Source: Chloroflexaceae bacterium
GTDB lineage: Bacteria; Chloroflexota; Chloroflexia; Chloroflexales; Chloroflexaceae
NCBI GenBank assembly: GCA_012034075.1
Contig: JAAURD010000001.1
Location: 1-64,000 of the forward strand
Length of the DNA stretch: 64,000 nucleotides
Direction of reading: 5' to 3'
Of this stretch, positions 1-11,132 are shown one piece after another. Position numbers and translations under genes: made by a program. Within the stretch, counting starts at the first letter, position 1. The number at the start of each line of letters is the position of its first letter. The notes under the pieces were generated by a model. It ran no database searches. It was given only the letters and a program-made list of their open reading frames with translations, and was not told the origin of the DNA.

Positions 1-286
1 CAGGGCGAAGCAGTTGGCTCCGATGTGGAAACAGGGGATAATTGTTGGCGCGGCCAGTGGGGGGCAATGGGGGCAAATTCACGTATTGCTGGTAGCGGGT
101 TGGGGGGCGGGGGCAACGACGGTGAAATGGCAGCATCTGGCGGAGCGCTGCACATGCTCAGGCAACAGGTGAGCACGCAGAGTGTGAGCAGGAGCGTTGC
201 TTTCATCGTCTGGTTATCATACCACAGGAATGGGTATGCACCGGCAAACATGATGAAGTATCACACAGAACTGCTCCACAGCGTGC
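1..286. other. No gene recognised at window start
   Basis: This stretch holds short open frames but none with a recognisable protein, a plausible ribosome binding site or codon bias like the neighbours. It includes a G-rich run around 99-117. It may be intergenic sequence or the tail of a feature lying outside the window. Confidence 0.4.
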
Positions 287-315
287 TTGCCCGATGGTCC
301 ATTTTTTGCTACAAT
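287..315 (+). promoter_or_regulatory. Sigma-70-type promoter for tRNA-Ser
   Basis: A -35 box TTGCCC (287-292) and a -10 box TACAAT (310-315) are separated by 17 bases and lie 18 bases before the tRNA-Ser gene, so transcription would start just upstream of the mature 5' end. Confidence 0.7.
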
Positions 316-333
316 AGAGACTAGTCTCGCAAA

Positions 334-425
334 GGGCGGGTCGCATAGTTTGGTCTAGTGCGCGGCACTGGAAATGCCGTAGGGTGTCACAACCCTCGTG
401 GGTTCGAATCCCACCCCGCCCGCCA
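334..425 (+). tRNA. tRNA-Ser (anticodon GGA)
   Basis: The acceptor stem GGGCGGG (334-340) pairs with CCCGCCC (415-421). The anticodon stem CGGCA/TGCCG encloses the loop CTGGAAA, giving anticodon GGA, which reads UCC and UCU. A long variable arm (AGGGT...ACCCT) is as expected for a class II serine tRNA. The T arm is GTGGG-TTCGAAT-CCCAC, the discriminator is G422 and CCA is encoded at 423-425. Confidence 0.95.
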
Positions 426-531
426 GAAACGCTGGAACACTATCTCATCGGCGTATGTGTGCCTATATGGCGTCTATTGATAGACAGACACAGCTATCTT
501 TTCCCCAGGTCGAAACAGTTACCAGGTGTCG

Positions 532-560
532 TTGACATGGAATACGAGACTTGCTATGAT
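532..560 (+). promoter_or_regulatory. Promoter of the first polysaccharide operon
   Basis: TTGACA (532-537), a 17-base spacer and TATGAT (555-560), with an extended -10 TG just before it, form a near-consensus sigma-70 promoter. It would leave an untranslated leader of about 115 bases before the GDP-fucose-synthase-like gene. No other strong promoter was seen until about 10470, so the (+) genes between may be largely one transcript. Confidence 0.75.
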
Positions 561-568
561 AGTAATAG

Positions 569-2615
<2,047 letters not shown>

Positions 2616-2753
2616 TGAAAAAATCATCACACGCAAGATAGAACGTGGCGTTTGCTGCTTCATTTCTGAAATCTGAACAGGTATAGGCGTTTCCATGCAT
2701 ATACAACAACAATTAAAAATACGGTCAAACCGTTCTACCGTTATCCCGTACCA

Positions 2754-3539
2754 TTGACTGTTCGAGAATTACGGGCGTATCATCAGGGTCCGCGTGTCTT
2801 GCTGAATAGCATTCCCAAAGCGGGAACACACCTACTGATTCGTATTCTCTCACTGGTTGATGTGCTATCGCCTCGGTGGAAGAGTCATATAACACGACAC
2901 ACTCCTTCAACATGTGATCAACTAAGTCACATTCATCGTGGTCAATTTATCTCAGCGCATTTGATGTGGCGTGAAGAGTATCGATCCATTCTGCAAACGA
3001 ATAACATAAAAACCCTTTTTATCATACGAGACTTGCGGGATCTTTCCGTTTCAAAAATGTTCTTTTCTAAAAAGATCGGTCCAAAGCTAGGTGGACGATT
3101 TTACGACTATCATAAACATATCGATTCCGATGAAGAACGCTTGACGGCTGTCATTGCTGGCGTTGATGCTGATAGTATGCCTGATGGGATACGCTATATT
3201 AGCGTCGGTGAGCGTGCTCGCAGTTTTTTGCCCTGGATGCATGCCCCTGGCTGTCTGACAGTACGGTTTGAGGATTTAATTGGACACGCCGGTGGTGGCA
3301 GCGATGAACAACAGCTTGAGACGGTGCGAGCGATTATCCAACACCTTGGGCTTACCTATTCAGATGAACAGATAACCCGGATTGCAAGTCAAGCTTTCTT
3401 TCAGAAGGCCAAGACATTTCGTAAAGGCCAGATTGGCGATTGGAGCAATCACTTTACTGAAGAGCAAAAACGTATCTTTAAGCAAGTGGCTGGGGCCGAG
3501 CTAATCGAGATGGGCTATGCTGATGGGTATGATTGGTAA
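2754..3539 (+). CDS. Sulfotransferase family protein
   Basis: About 261 residues with the PAPS-dependent sulfotransferase layout: a 5'-phosphosulfate loop SIPKAGTHLL near residue 19, a 3'-phosphate motif IIRDLRDLSVS near residue 90, and a C-terminal RKGQIGDWSNHFT motif. In this locus it probably sulfates a sugar of the exported polysaccharide (inference). The only start in this frame is TTG 2754, which has no clear ribosome binding site. The same frame remains open upstream to about 2700 and encodes a plausible N-terminus, while ATG 2695 in another frame begins a protein that stops at 2757. A one-base error near 2700-2715 may therefore hide the real start. Confidence 0.8.
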   Translation: MTVRELRAYHQGPRVLLNSIPKAGTHLLIRILSLVDVLSPRWKSHITRHTPSTCDQLSHIHRGQFISAHLMWREEYRSILQTNNIKTLFIIRDLRDLSVSKMFFSKKIGPKLGGRFYDYHKHIDSDEERLTAVIAGVDADSMPDGIRYISVGERARSFLPWMHAPGCLTVRFEDLIGHAGGGSDEQQLETVRAIIQHLGLTYSDEQITRIASQAFFQKAKTFRKGQIGDWSNHFTEEQKRIFKQVAGAELIEMGYADGYDW

Positions 3540-3571
3540 CCGGGCAAAGTCAAATCACGAGAGTAAGTATC

Positions 3572-4717
3572 ATGCGTATTGCTATGATCTATCTTGGTCG
3601 CCGCGGTTCCGGTGGTCCAACAAGCCTGACTCTGGCAACCCATCTGGCTGATCATCTGGCAGTTGCCGTTGTCTCGAGTTATGCAGAACAGCTTGCCGTC
3701 TGGCAGCAATCAGGTCTGCCGCTCATACAAACACCCACCTACCATGGTCTTGTAGGGGCACTGGGGTCCTGGCTGAATCAACCCCGTTTGCAGAAACTGG
3801 CCCTTGAAATACGTTCCCATCGCCCTGATGTAGTATTGTATCCCATGATTGATACGTGGAGCTGCTTTCTCCAGTGGTACCTGCGACCGATACCAGGGGT
3901 AGTCGTCGTGCATGATCCAACACCCCATCCAGGTCTCTTTCACGGACTGGTTTCGCTCTTTGAGCGGGCACTTATCCGTCAGGCAACCCGATGCATTACC
4001 TTGAGCCAGTCGCTTGTTCCTGATCTTGTGCGTCAGGGCGTACCACAGCACATGATTGATGTTATTCCAATGGGCATGCTATCGTATTATCAAGCACAAG
4101 CTCGTCCTGAATCTCAAGCTGTACTTCGTTCAGAAGCACCGGTCTTGCTCTTTTTTGGTCGAATCACAGCATACAAGGGGCTTGAAGTACTGCTTCAGGC
4201 CTTTGCCCAACTTTCCCAACATCATGCAGTCAGGTTACGGATTGTCGGTGCTGGTTCACTACGACCGTATCAATCGCGCTTAGATGGCCTGCAAAACGTT
4301 GAGATTGTCAATCGTTGGATTGGTGAAGAGGAAGTGATGGGCTTTTTTACACCAAACAGCATTGTGGTATTGCCCTATACCAGTGCCTCACAGTCAGGTG
4401 TGATACGGATAGCCGCAAGTGCCGGTGTACCAGTCATCGCAACCAACACGGGTGGTCTAGCTGAACAGATTATCGATGGTGCCACCGGTTTACTGGTTGA
4501 GCCAGGATCACCAGAACAGCTTGCCACTGCTATTGAACATCTGCTCAAGAACCCATCGTTTGCACGCCAACTTGGTGACAACCTGAAGCGTGATTATATC
4601 GAATCCCGCAATTGGGATATCATTGCTGAGCGAGTATACCACGTCTGCCAACAAGCATGGTCTGAAGAGGAGCAAAAGCATCATGCAACCCTTGCAAAAC
4701 CACCCTATGCTGGCTGA
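3572..4717 (+). CDS. Glycosyltransferase family 4 (GT-B fold)
   Basis: A 381-residue sugar transferase. The N-terminal half begins MRIAMIYLGRRGSGGPT, a glycine-rich acceptor/donor loop. The C-terminal half has the GT4 nucleotide-sugar region: LLFFGRITAYKGLEVLLQA, then the E-x7-E-like stretch around SGVIRIAASAGVPVIATNTGGLAEQI. It should act on the cytoplasmic face, adding a sugar to the lipid-linked repeat unit. ATG 3572 is chosen because the conserved N-terminus starts there; an upstream TTG at 3533 is in frame but adds an unlikely leader. It overlaps the next gene by 35 bases, indicating co-transcription. Confidence 0.85.
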   Translation: MRIAMIYLGRRGSGGPTSLTLATHLADHLAVAVVSSYAEQLAVWQQSGLPLIQTPTYHGLVGALGSWLNQPRLQKLALEIRSHRPDVVLYPMIDTWSCFLQWYLRPIPGVVVVHDPTPHPGLFHGLVSLFERALIRQATRCITLSQSLVPDLVRQGVPQHMIDVIPMGMLSYYQAQARPESQAVLRSEAPVLLFFGRITAYKGLEVLLQAFAQLSQHHAVRLRIVGAGSLRPYQSRLDGLQNVEIVNRWIGEEEVMGFFTPNSIVVLPYTSASQSGVIRIAASAGVPVIATNTGGLAEQIIDGATGLLVEPGSPEQLATAIEHLLKNPSFARQLGDNLKRDYIESRNWDIIAERVYHVCQQAWSEEEQKHHATLAKPPYAG

Positions 4718-5783
4718 ATCGCGTTTACCGTCGGTAACATGGACAGAATACCCACCACCACAAGATCTGCCGCCCGTTCAGATTGGGGATCCTGCTCTGC
4801 CATTGATCAGTATTGTCACCCCTTCATTTAATCAGGGTACCTTTATTAGCGAAACAATTGAAAGCGTGCTCCATCAGCCCTATCCCAATATTGAATACTG
4901 GGTGATTGATGGCGGTAGTACCGATGAGACGCTGGATGTGTTACGTCGGTATGAACATGATCCGCGCTTTCACTGGTTGAGTGAACCAGATCGAGGCCAG
5001 AGCGATGCAATTAACAAAGGCTGGAGCCGTTGTCGGGGGGATATACTGGCCTGGCTGAACAGTGATGATTATTATGAACCTGATATCTTCAGTGCGGTGG
5101 TCAAGGAATTTTGTACCCATTCAAGCCTGGGGTTAGTCTATGGCGAAGTCCGTACTGTGACGAGCACTGGTCAACTGGTACGGACTATGGGCTACCGTGT
5201 AACACCCGAACAGATGCTCACCGAACTGATTGCTCCTTTCCAGGCAACAACCTTCTTTCACCACGCTGCGGTCCAACTGGCTGGCCCAATTGATCTGTCA
5301 TTACATTATGGCATGGATGCTGATTTTCTCCTGCGACTCATGGCAAATGTTCCATACCGGTTCTTACCTCGAGTCATCGCAAACTATCGTCTGCATCAAA
5401 CGTCTAAAACCGTTACTGCAAAGAGTAAATTTGTCTACGAAAAGCTGACGGTTTTGGAAAAAATCTTGGCCCACCGCAACCAATATCCAGCATTTCTACC
5501 CTACTCAGAAGCAGAACTGCGCAGCAAGTTTTATCGTCTGGCCAGCAAAATGCTGTATACCGAAGGCGCTATGACCGAATCGCTCTTCTATCTTGACCGG
5601 GCTGTGCGCGTTTATCCGGCAAGTTGGAAGACCATCGCCCAGCATGATGTACCGCGCTGGCTCATGCGCTGGCTATTACCATCAGCACTGTATGAGCAAT
5701 TGATTGCCCTGATGTATCGGGGCCGGCGTGCAATGCGATTGGCAAAAACCAGATTACGGTCTCTATCAAGCTCTTCGGTGTGA
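4683..5783 (+). CDS. Glycosyltransferase family 2 (GT-A fold)
   Basis: About 366 residues. The GT2 domain starts near residue 40 with ISIVTPSFNQGTFISETIESVLHQ, followed by the nucleotide-binding IDGGSTDET and the metal-binding DSD-like motif in ILAWLNSDDYYEPD. It is expected to transfer a sugar from a nucleotide donor in the cytoplasm. The start ATG 4683 lies inside the 3' end of the preceding gene and has a GAGGAG ribosome binding site at about 4667-4672. The C-terminal 80 residues are basic and may associate with the membrane. Confidence 0.85.
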   Translation: MQPLQNHPMLAESRLPSVTWTEYPPPQDLPPVQIGDPALPLISIVTPSFNQGTFISETIESVLHQPYPNIEYWVIDGGSTDETLDVLRRYEHDPRFHWLSEPDRGQSDAINKGWSRCRGDILAWLNSDDYYEPDIFSAVVKEFCTHSSLGLVYGEVRTVTSTGQLVRTMGYRVTPEQMLTELIAPFQATTFFHHAAVQLAGPIDLSLHYGMDADFLLRLMANVPYRFLPRVIANYRLHQTSKTVTAKSKFVYEKLTVLEKILAHRNQYPAFLPYSEAELRSKFYRLASKMLYTEGAMTESLFYLDRAVRVYPASWKTIAQHDVPRWLMRWLLPSALYEQLIALMYRGRRAMRLAKTRLRSLSSSSV

Positions 5784-5799
5784 GGAGAGGAACAGGCGA

Positions 5800-7204
5800 T
5801 TGCGAGCGATTCTTCCCAGAAAACAACCGCCACTTAATGGACTGACGTTTGTCCTCTTGCTGGTGTTTATAGGTGGTGTCACCTGGTCCCTCTTGACGGT
5901 TGTCTTTGAGTTAGCAGTCGTGCTGGGTGAAAACCTACGCCAGAATGACCTGCAGCTTGACTATCTGACGGGCTTGCTGGCTGCGGTGATTATCGGCCTC
6001 AGTATTCTGTTCTGGCCCGTGCCATCACGCTATAAGCCAATGTTAATTCACCTATGGATCATTCGCTGCGGTGTCACGCTAGGATTTATGCTGTTGTTTG
6101 AGTACAGTTATAGCTCAAACGATGGTCTGGCCTATTTTCATGGGTCTCAAGGTGACTGGTTTGGATGGGATCGTAGTGGCGGCGCTAGTCAGATTCTGGC
6201 TTTGAGTTGGTTGTATCATCAAATATTTCCTGACTCGTATCATGCGTATAAGGTTCTATTTTCCGTTCTCGCTCTCATTGCAACGTATCTGGCGTATCGT
6301 GCAGTAACCATCTTTTGCAAAAGATGAATACCTCCTGTTCTACATTCTGGGCATTTTTCCGTCGCTTCTCTTCTGGTCAAGCCGACCAGGCAAAGAACCG
6401 GTCATTCTGCTTGGTGTAGCAGCCTATATGTTGGGTGTCATTGGTTGGTACTGCCTCCGGCGGCGTCGGTATCTCTTGTTGATTGTTGGCGGTATTATTT
6501 TGGCAGCATGGATCCGAGTCTGGATGGGTGTCATTCTTTCATTCCCGTTACTCATTATCATCTGGTGCTCGCTGCGGTGGAAAGTAAGCCGGCTTATGTT
6601 CTTTACCCTTGGCTGTATTGGTTTTGTCCTCGTATTCCAGCTCTTTGCAGAGCGGTTTTCGATCACGAGTCTGGACCGTTTACCACAGGTTGCGAGTATT
6701 CTGATCCGCCGTTTTACCAAGGGCGAATCGGCCCAGGAGGTTGATGTTACGTTTACCAGTATTACGGATATGCTGCTCTTCTTCCCATTTGGCGCATTCA
6801 GTGCCCTGTTTCGACCGCTCCTCGGCGAAGTTCGGAATGCCTTTGGAATGCTGGCGGGCATGGAAAACGCCATGCTCCTGGTGCTGGCATTCCTGGCCAT
6901 GCTGAGGTTACGCTGGTCGCATCTGCGTCAGCCCATTATCCTTTGGGCAGGCTTACTGATCATAACCTGGGCATCATTTTATGCATTTGTCTCACCCTAT
7001 AATCTGGGTACGGCAACACGTTATCGTGTCCCAATTCTCATTATTTTGCTCTTTTTGCTGCTGTATCTCACAAAGGTATCACCCCATCCTTCACACCAAA
7101 CGGCACCTCAAGAGCGCATAAAGTATCAAGATCGTAATTCTATGCTCCCATCGCTAGCGGCAACGTGTATTGCAACAGCATCTACCGATGTTGCAAAGGA
7201 TTGA
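5800..7204 (+). CDS. Polytopic membrane protein, possible Wzy-like polymerase (interrupted by a one-base shift)
   Basis: A strongly hydrophobic protein with about ten membrane segments, read in two frames. The first part (5800-6327) ends in a premature stop. The second continues from about 6323 to 7204 in the +1 frame, and dropping one A from the run at 6319-6322 joins them without loss. The TTG start at 5800 has a strong GAGGAGAGG site at 5782-5790. Position between glycosyltransferases and topology fit an O-antigen/exopolysaccharide polymerase or a lipid-linked sugar transferase, but I see no diagnostic motif. A soluble-looking segment with SSNDGLAYFHGSQGDW lies near residue 105. Confidence 0.6.
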
Positions 7205-7217
7205 CACTCACAGAACG

Positions 7218-8363
7218 ATGCCAAAACCACGTATTCTCTTTCTCGTCAATGAATCCTGGTACTTCTGGGCGCACCGGCTGCACATTGCCCGTGCTGCTCG
7301 CGATGCCGGCTACCAGGTGATTGTGGCAGCAGCACCGCATGAAGTACAGCAGCAGATCGAGGCTGAGGGATTCTGGTTTTATCCCTTACGCCTCCCCAGA
7401 AAAGTGTCCCATCCATGGCAGGAATTGGTAGCACTGCTTGATATTATCTCGATCTACCGGCTAGCTCGTCCTGATCTGGTGCATCAAGTTACCATCAAAC
7501 CGGTCCTCTATGGTTCGCTCGCAGCAAAGATCACGGGTATACCTGCTATCGTCAATGCGGTTACAGGATTAGGCTTTGTCTTTTTACCCGGTGGTTGGCG
7601 GCGGCGCCTGTTTCGCACAGTCATTGAATGGTCCTATCGTCTCTTGCTTACCGGAAAGCGGATCAAGGTCATCTTTGAAAATCCAGACGACCGTGATCTC
7701 TTTATCCAGCGACGGATGATTGCAGCATCACAGGCGTTTGTATTACCCGGCTCAGGGGTTGATGCCCATACTTTTACACCATCAGCCGAACCGGAGGGTG
7801 ATCCCGTGGTATTGCTGGCTTCGCGCTTGCTCTGGGATAAGGGCGTTGGGGAACTCGTAGATGCTGCTCGAATACTGAAACAACGTGGTGTGACAGCACG
7901 CGTTGTCCTGGCTGGCACACCCGATACGAGCAATCCGGCAACTATTCCTGAATCCCAACTGATTGCCTGGACCGAAGAAGGGGTGGTTGAGTGGATTGGC
8001 TATCAGGCCAATATGCCAGCGGTACTGGCACAATGCCATATCGTTTGTTTGCCTTCGTCCTACCGTGAAGGGATTCCGATGTCGCTGATTGAAGCAGCGT
8101 CCTGTAGTCGGCCGATTGTCACTACCGATGCGCCCGGTTGTCGCGAGATTGTCCGTGACCAGTGGAACGGCCTGCTGGTACCGGTAAAAGATGCCCAGGC
8201 CGTCGCCAATGCGTTAGAAACGCTCATCCAGAACCCGTCGTTGCGACGCCAGATGGGAGAGCGCGGCCGTCAACTGGTGTTGGAACGCTTTACCAAAGAG
8301 CATGTGATTGAACAAACGTTCGCTATCTATCGCTCACTGGTCGGTGAGGGGTGGCCGGCATGA
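7218..8363 (+). CDS. Glycosyltransferase family 4, PglA/WbpX-like
   Basis: A 381-residue GT-B enzyme. Landmarks are the N-terminal KPRILFLVNESWYFWAHR, the VNAVTGLGFVF motif near residue 114, and the C-terminal donor site VLLASRLLWDKGVGELVDAA followed by SYREGIPMSLIEAASCSRPIVTTDAPGCREIV with the paired Glu residues of GT4 enzymes. Relatives act early on undecaprenyl-linked oligosaccharides, which fits its place directly before an epimerase and a WecA-like initiating transferase. ATG 7218 is chosen because the conserved N-terminus starts there. It ends with a 4-base overlap (ATGA) into the epimerase gene. Confidence 0.85.
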   Translation: MPKPRILFLVNESWYFWAHRLHIARAARDAGYQVIVAAAPHEVQQQIEAEGFWFYPLRLPRKVSHPWQELVALLDIISIYRLARPDLVHQVTIKPVLYGSLAAKITGIPAIVNAVTGLGFVFLPGGWRRRLFRTVIEWSYRLLLTGKRIKVIFENPDDRDLFIQRRMIAASQAFVLPGSGVDAHTFTPSAEPEGDPVVLLASRLLWDKGVGELVDAARILKQRGVTARVVLAGTPDTSNPATIPESQLIAWTEEGVVEWIGYQANMPAVLAQCHIVCLPSSYREGIPMSLIEAASCSRPIVTTDAPGCREIVRDQWNGLLVPVKDAQAVANALETLIQNPSLRRQMGERGRQLVLERFTKEHVIEQTFAIYRSLVGEGWPA

Positions 8364-9336
8364 AACGCGTTGTGGTGACCGGTGCAAGCGGCTTTATTGG
8401 TCAGGCGCTTTGCCAGCATCTGGTACAGCAAAACTGGCTGGTACAGGCGGTGTATCGTACCCCACCGGTGTCGATAGCCTACCATCACCAAACCTGTCCG
8501 TAACGCTGGTGGATGATATTGGCCCAGAGACAGATTGGTCGGGTATATTGCAGGATGTTGATGCGGTTGTGCATCTGGCAGCGCGTGTGCATATGATTCA
8601 AGAATTAGCACCAAATTTATACACACTGTATCAACAGATGAATGTTGACGCCACAAGACGTCTCGCTGAGCAATCAGAAGCAGCAGGTGTTCATCGGTTT
8701 GTATTTCTCAGTTCGATAGGGGTGCATGGAGCCATAAACCGAGGGCAGCCCTGTTCGGAAAAGAGCCATCCTGCTCCATACAATCATTATACGCAAAGCA
8801 AATGGCAAGCCGAACAACTGCTGCAACAGATAGCAACTGAATCAGCCATGCAGGTGACTGTGCTGCGACCGCCGCTCGTCTATGGCCCGCGTGTGCCAGC
8901 CAATTTTCTGGCTCTGATGCGCCTGGTTGACCGAGGCATTCCTCTTCCGCTGGGAGCGGTACAGAACCAACGAAGTCTGATCTATCTGGGCAATCTGGTC
9001 AGTGCCATTCAACACTGTCTGGAGCATCCCGATGCGGACGGGCAGACGTTTGTGGTAAGCGATGGCGACGATGTGTCAACCCCTGAGTTAATTCGTCGGC
9101 TAGCTCGTGCGCTGGGCAAACCAGCTCGATTGTTACCAGTATCCACCTGCTGGCTATTGGCGGCTGCCCGTCTCACGGGAAAGATGGCTACCCTGGAACG
9201 ATTGACGGGTTCGCTGCTCGTTGATAGCCGCCACATTCGGCAAGAGCTTTCCTGGCAACCACCCTTTACGATGGACGAAGGACTGGTTGAAACGGCCCGA
9301 TGGTTTCGGTTGGCACAGGCGAAAGGAGCAAACTGA
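8360..9336 (+). CDS. NAD-dependent nucleotide-sugar epimerase/dehydratase, WbpV-like (one-base shift near N-terminus)
   Basis: An extended SDR of about 325 residues. The first 35 codons (8360-8463) carry the NAD-binding motif VVVTGASGFIGQAL in one frame and the rest is in another. Adding one C to the run 8460-8463 gives a continuous protein, so I treat this as one gene with a missing base. Further on are the serine in SSIGVHG and the catalytic pair in YTQSKWQAE. Relatives next to WbpL-type transferases supply N-acetylhexosamine or 6-deoxy sugars for O-antigen initiation. The exact substrate cannot be told from sequence. Confidence 0.8.
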
Positions 9337-10412
9337 TGTTTCCAACCGCAGTGGTGTGGATCCTGGCCCTGGTCGTGAGCTGGCAACTAACCCAGGCCAT
9401 ACGGCAGTATGCGCTGAATCGTGCGATTATTGATGTGCCCAATGAGCGCAGTTCGCATAGTCAACCCACCCCTCGTGGTGGCGGGCTAGCGCTAGTGGTT
9501 GTCACGATTGGTGGTGCCTGGGTCTTTTACCTCCTGCTCTTACGCGATTCCGCCTGGTTTCCGCTGTTGATGTACACGATTGGCGCGGTACTCATTGCCG
9601 GTGTCAGCTGGCTCGATGATCTCCGCTCACTCTCCAACCGGCTGCGGCTGGCAACCCATGTCCTGGGCGCTCTGATCGCCGTGGTGGGATTAGGGTTCTG
9701 GCATACCATTCGTCTGCCCTTCTTCGGCCCAGTACCATTCGACCTGATTGGTTTGCTGATCACGATTATCTGGATTGTTGGATTGACCAATGCCTATAAC
9801 TTTATGGATGGGATCGACGGCATTGCTGGCAGTCAGGCGGTCGTCGCCGGTCTCGGCTGGGCTGTGCTGGGTTGGCGTACCGATGATGCGTTGGTGGGCT
9901 TGCTCGGTCTCTTGCTCACCGCCAGCAGCCTGGGGTTTTTGGGGCATAACTGGCCGCCGGCACGAATCTTTATGGGCGATGTTGGCAGTGCTTTTCTGGG
10001 CTATAGCTTTGCGGTGCTCCCGCTAATTGCCATGTCGACAACGATCAATATGGCCGTGTGGGACAGATTGCCACTCACCGCAGCGCTCCTGGTCTGGCCG
10101 TTTGTCTTTGATACCGTGCTTACTTTTCTGCGTCGCCTGCGGGCAGGCGAGAATGTTTTTGCGCCGCACCGTTCGCATCTCTATCAGCGGCTGATCATCA
10201 CCGGCCATAGCCATCGGTTTGTTACCCTGCTCTACATCGGTCTGGCTGTTGTCGGCTTTGTGCTGGCATTTGTGTGGTGGCTGGCACTCCCAGGGGCCGA
10301 TTTGATTGTCGGTATGACGATCCCGCTCTTATGTGTTGGCCTCTGGGCCTTTGTTGGTGAGGAACAACGTCGCCATCTGCTCCACAATCGCCCCGAACGA
10401 ACACCATCATAA
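9336..10412 (+). CDS. Undecaprenyl-phosphate sugar-1-phosphate transferase (WecA/WbpL family)
   Basis: A 358-residue polytopic enzyme of the MraY/WecA/TagO superfamily, which starts lipid-linked glycan synthesis by moving a HexNAc-1-phosphate to undecaprenyl phosphate at the inner membrane. Visible signatures are DVPNERSSHSQPTPRGGG, the metal-binding SWLDDL, the catalytic NAYNFMDGIDGIAG, GDVGSAFLGY and the sugar-recognition loop APHRSHLYQRL. ATG 9336 overlaps the epimerase stop by one base, with AAAGGAG at 9323-9329. Epimerase plus WbpL-like transferase is the same pair seen at the end of Pseudomonas O-antigen clusters. Confidence 0.9.
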   Translation: MFPTAVVWILALVVSWQLTQAIRQYALNRAIIDVPNERSSHSQPTPRGGGLALVVVTIGGAWVFYLLLLRDSAWFPLLMYTIGAVLIAGVSWLDDLRSLSNRLRLATHVLGALIAVVGLGFWHTIRLPFFGPVPFDLIGLLITIIWIVGLTNAYNFMDGIDGIAGSQAVVAGLGWAVLGWRTDDALVGLLGLLLTASSLGFLGHNWPPARIFMGDVGSAFLGYSFAVLPLIAMSTTINMAVWDRLPLTAALLVWPFVFDTVLTFLRRLRAGENVFAPHRSHLYQRLIITGHSHRFVTLLYIGLAVVGFVLAFVWWLALPGADLIVGMTIPLLCVGLWAFVGEEQRRHLLHNRPERTPS

Positions 10413-10471
10413 GATTCAGGTCGTTCTGGGGCTTGCAACAGTGTACAACAGCCATACCATCAAGCGTTCGT

Positions 10472-10499
10472 TTGACTTCATCGCTACCAGTGGTATAAT
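10472..10499 (+). promoter_or_regulatory. Sigma-70 promoter
   Basis: TTGACT (10472-10477), a 16-base spacer and TATAAT (10494-10499) make a near-consensus promoter just upstream of the small membrane protein gene at 10542. Confidence 0.75.
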
Positions 10500-10541
10500 T
10501 TTAAAGATACCACAAGTAATATCCGGAGTCGGGAGTTGTTC

Positions 10542-11058
10542 ATGGTTGAGTATCTATTAACGTCAGATCCTACCCTTGGCCCATTTTCCTGGGCTTTTTG
10601 CTGTTTCAAGTTGCTGTGCTGTCTGCCGGTCTCTATCTCCGGTTTCTCCGCGGTTATGCCAACATTGCCCATCAAGCAGCGCTCCATCGCCTGGGCATGG
10701 TGCTGATAGCGGCTGGCGGTGTCGGGTTGCTGCTGGTGCTGCTGCGCGTTTGCATGTCCCGCTGTTTAGCATGCGTTTCTGGTTCTATCTCGCGCTCATC
10801 TTACAAGTCACGGTGATCGGTTATACCGCATATTACGTTCGGTCGGCGATCCAACTGGTTGACCAGGAGCTGCAAAAACAGACGCGTGGCAAGAAACGTG
10901 CCAGCAAAGCAGCTTCAGCCAGAGCCACCACCGCTGGTAGCAGTCAGGCTAGCACCAACGGGAATGTGTTGCCTGAGCATGCCGAAGATGAACCAATGCC
11001 GGTCCGTAGTCGGCGCAATGCTCGTCAGAAAATCAAACGCAAACGGAAACAGCATTAA
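10542..11058 (+). CDS. Small membrane protein of unknown function (two one-base shifts)
   Basis: I do not recognise the family. Three overlapping frames join into one protein if one T is added to the run 10595-10599 and one base is added near 10741-10752. The result starts MVEYLLTSDPTLGPFSWAF, continues with membrane segments (FQVAVLSAGLYL, LGMVLIAAGGVGLLLVLL, FWFYLALILQVTVIGYTAY) and ends in a basic, Ala/Ser-rich tail with KIKRKRKQH. Three helices followed by a cytoplasmic basic tail is the most that can be said. It has its own promoter and ends at a strong bidirectional terminator. Confidence 0.55.
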
Positions 11059-11080
11059 GGGTATCCTCTATATTATTTGC

Positions 11081-11127
11081 ATAGCAGGTGCAGCCGGTCT
11101 GAAGCTTCAGAGAACTGCACCTGCTAT
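11081..11127. terminator. Bidirectional hairpin terminator
   Basis: A perfect 13-bp inverted repeat, ATAGCAGGTGCAG (11081-11093) with CTGCACCTGCTAT (11115-11127), sits between the convergent membrane-protein gene and rsgA. Confidence 0.7.
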
Positions 11128-11132
11128 CTGGC

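Noticed and set aside
25-324. Open frame of 99 codons at the left edge
   Set aside because: Low-complexity composition, no ribosome binding site or homology, and it runs through the tRNA-Ser promoter.
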